Below, piece after piece: positions 32,886 through 39,058 of a stretch of 42,886 nucleotides of DNA. The position numbers and the translations under genes were made by a program. The notes below the pieces were generated by a model. It did not search any database. It was given only the letters and a program-made list of their open reading frames with translations, and was not told the origin of the DNA. Position 1 is the first letter of the stretch. Every line of letters begins with the position of its first letter. The stretch is from Deltaproteobacteria bacterium (GTDB lineage Bacteria > Myxococcota_A > UBA796 > GCA-2862545), in the NCBI GenBank assembly GCA_016938035.1, contig JAFGVK010000161.1:1-42886 (forward strand), written 5' to 3'.

Positions 32886-34034
32886 CTACATGTAGTAGTT
32901 GATCTGGGTCATGATCGACCCGAAGTGGTAGCGCCAGTAGTTCGACGTGTACGGCACGCTGGCTGCCACGTTGACCTCCAGCTTCCCGGCGTCCTCGTTC
33001 GCCAGCTCGGGGAAGAACTTGAGGCCGAAGGCCGCCAGGTTGAAGCGGAAGGGACCCTCGTCCCACCCCAGGTTGCCCATATAGACGCTGGTCTCCAGGA
33101 AGCCAGCGATGTTGTCGGCAGCGTAGTAGGTGCCGTTCAGCCCCCCGATCACCTTGGGGGCAGACAGCGGCCGGGTGTCGATGTCCACGCCGAATTGCCC
33201 CTGAAGGTCGAGCTGTCCAAACTTCTTCCCCACCCCGATCTGCGGCCTGATGCCCAGGAAGGCAGGGTTTGAATTGAAGTGCACGTCGCCGAGGAAGGTG
33301 ACGATGCTCTGGGTGCGGCTCGACTTGATGAGGGCGTAGCGGACGCCGCCCTCGAAGGACCAGCCGGTGTAGCGGTGGCGAGCCCCGCCGTGCACCGAGA
33401 GGTCGCGCTTGAGGGCGCTCTCGTAGTCCACGAACAGGTTCATGTACGAGGGCAGGCCCCACTCGAAGCCCGCCTGCATCCGGTCGGTGGGGTTCAGGCT
33501 GTCGAGGGTCATGCCCTGCGCGATGGGCACGTCGCGCTGGTTGGCGTCGAGCAGCTGCGGCCCGCCACGGTCGATCCTGCGCCCGTAGGCGAGGTCGTTG
33601 AGCTCCTCGATGCGCTTCTCGATGCGGTCCCGGAACAGGGTCTGGGGGTAGCGCTCCAGGTAGCGGTCCCAGGCCATCAGCTCCTCGTCCACGTCCGCGT
33701 CCGCCACGTCGGCCTGCTGGGCGCGGTAGAGCTCTGCGGTGTCCTGACCTGCCTTGGCGCCTGGGGCGGAGGCGCCGTCTCCTCCCAGCAGGTCGATCTG
33801 GTCCTCCTCGTCGAGCACGTCGTCGAGGGCCTTGATCTCGTCTCCGTCGTCGAGGAGGTCCTGCACCGAGTCCGCCTCGGTGAGGCGGGCGCGCTCCGCG
33901 GCCTCGCGGGCCTTCTTCTCCTCCTCCGTCTCCTGGAGCGCGTCGTCGTCGTCCTCCAGCAGGTCGTCGGCGAAGGCCAGGGCGGGGGCGGTGAGGGAGA
34001 GGGCGAGGATCCAGGTGAAGCGTGAGGCGAGCAT
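32886..34034 (-). CDS. Predicted outer-membrane beta-barrel protein
   Basis: The 382-residue protein has a cleavable signal peptide (FTWILALSLTAPALAFA). A strongly acidic, helical N-terminal region (LLEDDDDALQETEEEKKAREAAERARL, about 22-100) and a short TPR-like helix pair (DEELMAWDRYLERYPQTLFRDRIEKRIEELNDLAYG) come first. The last 210 or so residues have alternating hydrophobic/aromatic strands (LSVHGGARHRYTGWSFEGGVRYAL, FGQLDLQGQFGVDI, YHFGSIMTQINYYM) as in outer-membrane barrels, though the last residue is Met rather than Phe. No named family was recognised. The acidic arm may be periplasmic. ATG 34034 has AAGGGA upstream. The gene is transcribed alone. Confidence 0.7.
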   Translation of the reverse strand: MLASRFTWILALSLTAPALAFADDLLEDDDDALQETEEEKKAREAAERARLTEADSVQDLLDDGDEIKALDDVLDEEDQIDLLGGDGASAPGAKAGQDTAELYRAQQADVADADVDEELMAWDRYLERYPQTLFRDRIEKRIEELNDLAYGRRIDRGGPQLLDANQRDVPIAQGMTLDSLNPTDRMQAGFEWGLPSYMNLFVDYESALKRDLSVHGGARHRYTGWSFEGGVRYALIKSSRTQSIVTFLGDVHFNSNPAFLGIRPQIGVGKKFGQLDLQGQFGVDIDTRPLSAPKVIGGLNGTYYAADNIAGFLETSVYMGNLGWDEGPFRFNLAAFGLKFFPELANEDAGKLEVNVAASVPYTSNYWRYHFGSIMTQINYYM

Positions 34035-34071
34035 GAGCGGGTCCCTTCGGTCTGAGGACGATAGAGGCCCC

Positions 34072-34080
34072 TGGTAACAT
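34072..34080 (+). promoter_or_regulatory. Extended -10 promoter of the replication-protein/loader operon
   Basis: TGGTAACAT contains TGn followed by the same TAACAT -10 hexamer seen at 163-168. It lies 18 bp before the GTG start at 34099, leaving a short leader with GGAG. Confidence 0.4.
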
Positions 34081-34098
34081 TTTCCCGGAGACCACAAG

Positions 34099-34749
34099 GT
34101 GGATTCGCAGCTTCCTGACTCCCTGCAGCGCGCCGCTGAGGAGGTGCGCGCCCACCTCGTCACGGTGCGGGGCGGGGGCCTGTTCCTCTCGTCTGCCGAC
34201 GGGCGACGGCTGATCGCCTGGTTGGAGGCGGGGCGCGCGGTGCCAGAGCTGATCCACGCGATAGAGCTGGCCGCGGTGGCGCGAGAGAAGAAACCGACAA
34301 AGCTGCCCTTCTCCCTAGGGTACGCCGCGAGGTTCCTCGCCAGGGAGCCAGCCCCACCCCTCGCCGCGGAGGGGGCCTTGGCGCCGCTGGCGCTGGTGCT
34401 GGAGGAGCGCGCTGGCGCCCGCTCGGACCCCGCGCCGCTGCGGGCCCTCGCCGCCGAGCTGCGGGCGCTGCCCGAGGCGGACGCGGAGGGGCTCTTTCGC
34501 GGCGCTACCGGGGCGATCAGGGCCTTCCTGACGCGCGAGTGGGACGCGCTGGGCGCTGAGGGCCAGGCGGCGCGGCTTGAGGCGGCTAGGGCGGAGCTGG
34601 CGGAGCTGTACGGCGCGCTGCTGGAGGATATGGACGAGGACACCGCGAGGGCCAGGGTGGAGGAGCGCACCAGGGCCCGCCTGCGGGCCGAGTACCCCGA
34701 GCTGTCGAGCACCTCGCTGATGGCCTATCTTGAGGGAGGACAGAGATGA
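34099..34749 (+). CDS. Hypothetical protein partnered with the DnaC-like loader
   Basis: This 216-residue, soluble, mostly helical protein was not assigned to a named family. The N-terminal part (VRGGGLFLSSADGRRLIAWLEAG ... VPELIHAIELAA) has the feel of a winged-helix/DnaD-like replication protein. The C-terminal half is a long Ala/Glu/Arg-rich coiled segment (QAARLEAARAELAELYGALLEDMDEDTARARVEERTRARLRAEYP). Its stop overlaps the ATG of the DnaC-like gene (ATGA), which supports a stoichiometric partnership, perhaps in helicase loading or primosome assembly (inference). The start is GTG 34099, 8 nt after GGAG. Confidence 0.65.
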   Translation: MDSQLPDSLQRAAEEVRAHLVTVRGGGLFLSSADGRRLIAWLEAGRAVPELIHAIELAAVAREKKPTKLPFSLGYAARFLAREPAPPLAAEGALAPLALVLEERAGARSDPAPLRALAAELRALPEADAEGLFRGATGAIRAFLTREWDALGAEGQAARLEAARAELAELYGALLEDMDEDTARARVEERTRARLRAEYPELSSTSLMAYLEGGQR

Positions 34750-35588
34750 AGCGCGCCTACCGTCACCCCAGCGCCTCGGACCGCTGCCCGGTCTGCAGGG
34801 GCAAGGGCATAGAGGTCCACCCGGGGCAGGTCTACGCCGAGGCGGCCCTCTGCCAGTGCGTGGGGGACGCGGTCTGCCCGCTCTGCGCCGGCACTGGCTA
34901 CGTCGAGGCTCCCGACGGGCGCGGGGTGCGCCACTGCACCTGTCAGTCGGCCAGCCGGCGGGTGCGCCTGTTCAACGAGGCGCTGATCCCCTCTCGCCAC
35001 GCCACCTCTACCCTGGGCTCCTACCGCCACGACGACGAGGAGAACCTCCCCACCTTCGGCAGGGTGATGCAGTGGACCAGAGACTACGCTCCCAAGGGCG
35101 AGAACAGGGGGCTGGTGCTGTTCGGCAAGGTGGGGCGGGGCAAGACCCACCTGATGGCCGCGATGCTCCAGCACCTGGCCCTCGACGTGGGGGTGAGCGT
35201 GCGCTTCGTGGAGTTCTCGCACCTGCTGTCGGACCTGAAGGGCTCCTTCGACCGCAAGAGCGGCTCCTCCGACCTGCTGGAGCCGCTGGTGCGGGTGCGG
35301 GTCCTGGGGATCGACGAATTGGGCAAGGGGCGCAACACCGAGTGGGAGGGCACGGTGCTCGACGAGCTGATCTCTCGTCGCTACAACGCCGCTGCCACCG
35401 TGCTCGCCACCACCAACTACCCCCCCGGAAGGCCCGCGGGGCGGCGGACCCCCAACCTCGCCGCGCCGGATGACCCAGAGTTTCGGGTAAATCTGGTAGA
35501 TCGCGTCGGTGACCGGGTCTATTCCCGCCTGCGTCAGATGTGCGATTTCGCGCCCTTGGGGGGCAGGGACTGGCGCGAGATGCGGTGA
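34746..35588 (+). CDS. DnaC/IstB-like helicase-loader ATPase with N-terminal zinc fingers
   Basis: The 280-residue AAA+ protein starts with a Cys-rich region holding two DnaJ-like CxxCxGxG units (CPVCRGKG 14-21; CPLCAGTG 44-51) and two CxC pairs (36-38, 64-66), which probably bind zinc. The ATPase domain has Walker A GKVGRGKT (127-134), Walker B VLGIDELGKG, sensor-1 region TVLATTNYPPG and an arginine-finger segment near RVGDRVYSRL. In bacteria this family loads the replicative helicase or assists transposases. No transposase is present, so helicase loading is favoured. Translation is coupled to the upstream 216-residue protein. Confidence 0.82.
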   Translation: MKRAYRHPSASDRCPVCRGKGIEVHPGQVYAEAALCQCVGDAVCPLCAGTGYVEAPDGRGVRHCTCQSASRRVRLFNEALIPSRHATSTLGSYRHDDEENLPTFGRVMQWTRDYAPKGENRGLVLFGKVGRGKTHLMAAMLQHLALDVGVSVRFVEFSHLLSDLKGSFDRKSGSSDLLEPLVRVRVLGIDELGKGRNTEWEGTVLDELISRRYNAAATVLATTNYPPGRPAGRRTPNLAAPDDPEFRVNLVDRVGDRVYSRLRQMCDFAPLGGRDWREMR

Positions 35589-35609
35589 GCCCGCGGGTGG
35601 GTTATGAAA

Positions 35610-35643
35610 CCGCGCTTTTCGCGGAGACCCTTCGTTCCCGAAG
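35610..35643 (+). promoter_or_regulatory. Two tandem hairpins before the 35654 gene
   Basis: CCGCG/CGCGG with a CTTTT loop (35610-35624) and CTTCG/CGAAG with a TTCC loop (35630-35643) lie between the loader stop and the GAGG ribosome-binding site at 35645. The second stem ends one base before GTGAGG. They could modulate translation or end the loader transcript. Confidence 0.35.
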
Positions 35644-35653
35644 TGAGGCGGTT

Positions 35654-36298
35654 TTGACCTTTACCCTGGATTTCCCCTCACGAACGCCCACACCTGGGGT
35701 GGACGCGCTCGCGGACTGGCTCACTCAGGCCGGCGAGCCCTTCGACCGCAACGGGCCCTCCACCCTCGCCTTACGGGCCCTGCCCCTGCGGCTGCTGGTG
35801 AACGCGGCGGACCAGACCCTCAAGGCGCAGGTGGAGATCACCCCAGAGGTGCCGGTGCAGCGCCTGGTGGACCTGGTGTTCTTCCTCTCGGTGCAGGTGG
35901 GGGCGGACGTGGAGCTGCGGGGCCTGGGGGCGGTGCGCAGGGCCACCCTGTGGCTGCGCCTCGCCGACGAGCAGGACCGCATGCGGATCGCCGACGCGGT
36001 GGAGCTGGCGGGCGACCGGGGCAACGAGGAGAAGGTGTTCAAGGATCTGTGGCAGGTGATCGCCTCTGCCAGCCCCGGCAGGGACGTGCGGTGGGACAAC
36101 GGCCGCAAGCAGATCGTGGAGTTGTTGGAGGTGGGGGAGCCAGAGGGCATCTCCCTCGCCGAGGCCAAGGTGATCGTCTCGCACGCCGAGGAGGGCGATG
36201 TGGTCGGGGTTCCCGTCGCGGAGCCGCTCCACCTGCTCGCCTGGCGCTGGCTGTCGACCGCGTATCCCGCCCTGGTGGACGAGAGGGGGACCCGATGA
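35654..36298 (+). CDS. Hypothetical protein upstream of methylmalonyl-CoA epimerase
   Basis: From the preferred start this is 214 residues (MTFTLDFPSRTPTPGVDALADWL...). No family was recognised. A central region (QRLVDLVFFLSVQVGADVELRGLGAVRRATLWLRLADEQDRM) suggests an alpha/beta fold, and no signal peptide or membrane helix is evident. The TTG at 35654 lies 5 nt after GTGAGG and follows two hairpins. An alternative GTG at 35585 overlaps the loader stop (GTGA) and would add 23 residues. The stop overlaps the ATG of the epimerase (ATGA), so the two are co-translated. Confidence 0.65.
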   Translation: MTFTLDFPSRTPTPGVDALADWLTQAGEPFDRNGPSTLALRALPLRLLVNAADQTLKAQVEITPEVPVQRLVDLVFFLSVQVGADVELRGLGAVRRATLWLRLADEQDRMRIADAVELAGDRGNEEKVFKDLWQVIASASPGRDVRWDNGRKQIVELLEVGEPEGISLAEAKVIVSHAEEGDVVGVPVAEPLHLLAWRWLSTAYPALVDERGTR

Positions 36299-36699
36299 TT
36301 ATCGCGCTGGATCACGTCGCTGTCGCGGTGGATGACCTGCAGGCCGCCATCGCGCGCTTCGCCGAGGACTTCGGCCTGGTGCTGGCGGGCACGGAGGAGG
36401 TAGAGGCAGCCAAGACCTCCACCGCCTTCTTCCCGCTGCCCGGCACCCGCATCGAGCTGGTTCACCCCCTGCGGGGAGAGGGGCCCATCGCCGCGCACCT
36501 GGAGCGCAGGGGCCCTGGGTTGCACCACCTCTGCTTCCGAACCGACGACATCGTCGCGGACGTGGAGCGGCTCAAGGGGAAGGGCTATCGCTTCCTGTCG
36601 GAGGCTCCCAGCCCTGGCGCCCACGGCAGCCAGGTGATCTTCCTCCACCCCAAGTCTACCGGGGGGGTGCTGGTGGAGCTGTCGCAGCATGGGAGCTGA
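36295..36699 (+). CDS. mce: Methylmalonyl-CoA epimerase
   Basis: The 134-residue vicinal-oxygen-chelate protein interconverts (R)- and (S)-methylmalonyl-CoA in propionyl-CoA catabolism, feeding B12-dependent methylmalonyl-CoA mutase. It opens with the family's LDHVAVAVDDLQAAI (metal-binding His7). PGLHHLCFRTDDI supplies further ligands, HPKSTGGVLVELSQ the last Glu ligand, and TAFFPLPGTRIELVHPL lies between. The length is normal. Mutase genes are not in the window. It overlaps both neighbours, so it is embedded in an operon. Confidence 0.9.
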   Translation: MIIALDHVAVAVDDLQAAIARFAEDFGLVLAGTEEVEAAKTSTAFFPLPGTRIELVHPLRGEGPIAAHLERRGPGLHHLCFRTDDIVADVERLKGKGYRFLSEAPSPGAHGSQVIFLHPKSTGGVLVELSQHGS

Positions 36700-37675
36700 G
36701 CGGGTCCTCGCCCTGGGGGAGGGCACCTCGCACGCCGACAGGGTGCGGCGGGCGGGGCAGCGCCTGCTGCTAGCGGTGGACCGGGTCGACGGTGACCTGC
36801 GCCACTTGGTGCGCGAGGTGCGCCCCGCGGGCTTCGTGGTCGGCCTGCAGGAGGAGCCAGCGGCCACCCTGGCCATCGCCAGGGAGCTGACGGCGCTCAC
36901 GGATCCCGCGAGGCCGCCGCTGCTCGCCGCGGAGGGGCTGGGGTCCTGGCCTGACGAGGCCACCCTGGGCCGGGCGGAGGTCCACGCCGCCGAGCAGGGG
37001 GCGGCGCTGGCCCTGGAGCTGCTGGCGCAGGGCCTCAACCTGCTGCTGGGACCCCGGGGAGACCTGGGCGCCACCGGCCTCTCTGGAGATCCGCAGCGGG
37101 CCTCGCGGCAGCTCTCCGACCTGGTGGAGGCCGCCGCGGGGGCGGGGCTGGGGCTCTGCCTCACCGGCTTCCCCGGGAGCACCCACGGTGAGGTGGAGGT
37201 GGAGCTGCCGGTGCTGGTGGGGGAGCTGCTCCGCCCCTTCCGTGCTGGGCTGGCCCGAGGGGCAGGGGCGGTGCGCCTCGCCTGGGCCACCTACCCCGCG
37301 CTGGACGAGGAGCGCCCCGCGCCGCTGTCGCCGCGGGTGGTGTCCAGGCTGCTCCGGGGTGGGGGCTTCGACGGGCTGGTGCTCGCCACCGTGGCCGAGA
37401 CCAGGCCGGGGCGGATGGTGGCCGGGGCCCAGGCCGCGTCGGTGGACCTGCTCCAGATCCCGAGCGATGGCTCGGCGGTGGAGGGCCTGTTCGTGTCGCT
37501 GATCCACGCGGACGAGCGGGGCGAGACCCCCGGCGCCGCCGACTCCGCCGCCAGGGTCCACGCCTGGCGGGAGTCTCACCTGTTGGGAGCGGGGCCCAGG
37601 CCACCGCTGGAGGTGGTGGGCTGCAGAGCGCACCAGTCCCTGGCGGCGCTGATCCGCCTCCGAGGAGCCCCATGA
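36689..37675 (+). CDS. Catalytically degenerate NagZ-like (GH3) protein
   Basis: The 328-residue protein follows the order of beta-N-acetylhexosaminidase NagZ. AALALELLAQGLNLLLGP corresponds to the helix before FAPVLDV, GLGLCLTGFPGSTHGEVE to the KHFPGHG loop, LLRPFRAGLARGAGAVRLAWATYPALD to the segment ending in VMPAHVxYxxxD, and LSPRVVSRLLRGGGFDGLVLATVAET to the strand carrying the nucleophile. The nucleophile motif SDDL is ATVAE, the KHFPGHG His is gone, and DQEGG is AAEGLG. It therefore should not cleave sugar. No signal peptide is seen, consistent with a cytoplasmic NagZ-type protein. It overlaps mce by 11 bp and the next gene by 4 bp. Confidence 0.75.
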   Translation: MGAERVLALGEGTSHADRVRRAGQRLLLAVDRVDGDLRHLVREVRPAGFVVGLQEEPAATLAIARELTALTDPARPPLLAAEGLGSWPDEATLGRAEVHAAEQGAALALELLAQGLNLLLGPRGDLGATGLSGDPQRASRQLSDLVEAAAGAGLGLCLTGFPGSTHGEVEVELPVLVGELLRPFRAGLARGAGAVRLAWATYPALDEERPAPLSPRVVSRLLRGGGFDGLVLATVAETRPGRMVAGAQAASVDLLQIPSDGSAVEGLFVSLIHADERGETPGAADSAARVHAWRESHLLGAGPRPPLEVVGCRAHQSLAALIRLRGAP

Positions 37676-38181
37676 TCTTCTGGACCCTGCTCATGTCCCT
37701 CGCCCTGGGGGCCGAGCCGTGCAGCGCCACCCTGCCCCCCGTGCAGGGCTCCACCGTGTCCGTGGCCTGGATCACCCCGGTCCGTGAGGGGGTGCTGCGG
37801 GGGGGCGCCTGGCTGGAGGTGGTGCCCACCGCCCACCTGCGCGAGTGGCTGGGCGACCATCCTGACGCGGACGTGGGGCGCACCCTGCAGCTCCTCGGGA
37901 TGCGGCGCAGGGACACGCCCCCGTCGCGCCTCTACAAGATCACCGTCTTCGAGGCTCCAGTGGAGGCGCTCTGTCGCCCGATCCGCGGGGCCGCGTCCCT
38001 CTCGGTGGGGGGGCTGCCGGTGTGTGACGGGGCGCGGCGCGGCTCCTCGTGCGGTTACACCGCGGACAAGGCTGACGACTCGCGCGGGCTGGACGTGTTC
38101 CGGGTGCGCTGGCGCGACGCGGCGGCCAGGGGCTTCTGCGTGCTGCCGCTGGACCGCTTCCTGGCGGAGGGGCGGAGGTAG
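37672..38181 (+). CDS. Small secreted cysteine-containing protein
   Basis: This 169-residue protein has a short signal peptide (MIFWTLLMSLALGAEP) and five cysteines in the mature part (PCSA, ALCRP, PVCDG, SSCGY, GFCVL). Central stretches (GAWLEVVPTAHLREWLG; RRRDTPPSRLYKITVFEAP) suggest beta structure. No family was recognised. It is the last gene of the plus-strand run, with ATG overlapping the stop of the NagZ-like gene (ATGA). Repeat R2 starts 35 bp after its stop. Confidence 0.7.
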   Translation: MIFWTLLMSLALGAEPCSATLPPVQGSTVSVAWITPVREGVLRGGAWLEVVPTAHLREWLGDHPDADVGRTLQLLGMRRRDTPPSRLYKITVFEAPVEALCRPIRGAASLSVGGLPVCDGARRGSSCGYTADKADDSRGLDVFRVRWRDAAARGFCVLPLDRFLAEGRR

Positions 38182-38215
38182 CTCCCTCAGCGCTCCGCCG
38201 ACCGAGTAGACGGCG

Positions 38216-38416
38216 CCGATTCGCTGGCCTCTCGGCGCGGGTCCTTGTGCCTACGCTCGTCGCGCACAGAAATGGTCTTGCTCCTCAGGGAACGGCGACC
38301 ACACCGCCGGCCCACCTTGCGACCAGGTGCCCCGTTACGCTCTGGAAGACTCGACGAGCCACTTCATCTGATGGTCTCGAAGGAAGGGTGACGCGCTCCT
38401 ATGAGGTCCCGCCCGA
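38216..38416 (+). repeat. Dispersed repeat R2, copy B (about 200 bp)
   Basis: It matches 20565-20764 in the same orientation, with the exact 19-mer CCGATTCGCTGGCCTCTCG at its start. Further blocks are shared: CGCGCAC, CTCTGGAAGA versus CGCTGGAAGA, CACTTCATCTGATGG versus GACTTCATCCGATGG, and the end TATGAGGTCCCGCCCGA versus TGTGAGACCCACCCGA. GCGCCG/CGGCGC arms flank the conserved start. Like copy A, it sits just after a gene end (35 versus 42 bp). Here R1 does not follow. Confidence 0.6.
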
Positions 38417-38910
38417 CGATTGAACCTGGCGGTTCGCTGCGTCATCTTCTACGTTCGTCCGTAGGTCAACCGGCGCGAGGCGGCTGGTGCGAGAGGCTCT
38501 GCAGTGTGAGAAGCGCGAGGAACAGGAGCCGTGTCGGCGCCCCATGGGGTCTCGCGGCTTCGGCGCTAGCCGAAGCCTGGACATCCATTCGCCCAGTTCG
38601 CCCGTGGACGCCACCACCTCACGAGGTCAGGGAGCTCGACCCCGGTGCGTAGATCGCAGTCCACGATCGGTGTCGATCCCCGTCGGGGTGTGATCCATGC
38701 CCCGGTCACCGTGTGGAACGCGATGGCACATCGTCTGCTCAGGCACGAGCCCACCAGGACCGGCCAACGCCTACCCCCGCCGCCTCGACGGCGAGCCGGT
38801 GGGGACGCCTCTCCGTCAGGCACCCTGGGTGCGGGACCGGGCTGTGAATCACACCGTCGGCAGACAGGCTGCGGGCTTGGCGATCGCCCTGAACTCGGGG
38901 AGCGCGCCGG
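38417..38910. other. Spacer with no recognised gene and one perfect hairpin
   Basis: Nearly 500 bp without a supported reading frame. GCTTCGGC (38557-38564), a GCTA loop and GCCGAAGC (38569-38576) form a perfect stem, preceded by the palindrome CCCCATGGGG (38540-38549). No tRNA or known riboswitch pattern was seen. In-frame codons upstream of 39048 continue through part of this spacer, but their composition is not coding-like. Confidence 0.4.
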
Positions 38911-38940
38911 TTGACAGTCCGCCGCTTTGGGGCACACACT
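38911..38940 (+). promoter_or_regulatory. sigma70-type promoter of the giant secreted protein
   Basis: A perfect -35 TTGACA (38911-38916), an 18-bp spacer and a weaker -10 CACACT (38935-38940). Transcription would start near 38947, about 50 bp before the ATG at 38996, which has a strong GGAGGAGAG ribosome-binding site. Confidence 0.5.
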
Positions 38941-38995
38941 GTGGCGAGTCCTGCGGACTGTGCTTGATCAGAGAGGCGAAGGCCCTGGAGGAGAG

Positions 38996-39058
38996 ATGCT
39001 GCTGCTCGCGATGGTTGGCTTCCATAGTTACGCTTCACCCCACCCCTATGCTCGATGA
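38996..39058 (+). other. Out-of-frame signal peptide of the giant secreted protein
   Basis: ATG 38996, directly after GGAGGAGAG and downstream of a promoter, encodes MLLLAMVGFHSYASPHPYAR and stops at 39058. The first 13 residues look like a short signal peptide, similar in style to the uncharged leaders of other exported proteins here (MLTLLALFAC, MLLLLSLLGC). The giant protein continues in the +1 frame. Removing one C from the CACCCCACCCC run (about 39035-39046) would fuse the two as ...SYA-SPHPMLDEV. Confidence 0.6.

Noticed and set aside
31702..34257. Very long minus-strand frame across the end of the MopE-like gene and the barrel protein
   Set aside because: It is low-complexity shadow sequence in a different frame from both real genes.
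34746..35588. IstB of an insertion sequence
   Set aside because: No transposase (IstA) or inverted repeats flank it, and its partner gene and context are chromosomal.
38697..39047. Upstream extension of the giant secreted protein
   Set aside because: The composition is Arg/Pro/Cys-mixed and not coding-like, with no ribosome-binding site, and a promoter and signal peptide lie inside it in another frame.
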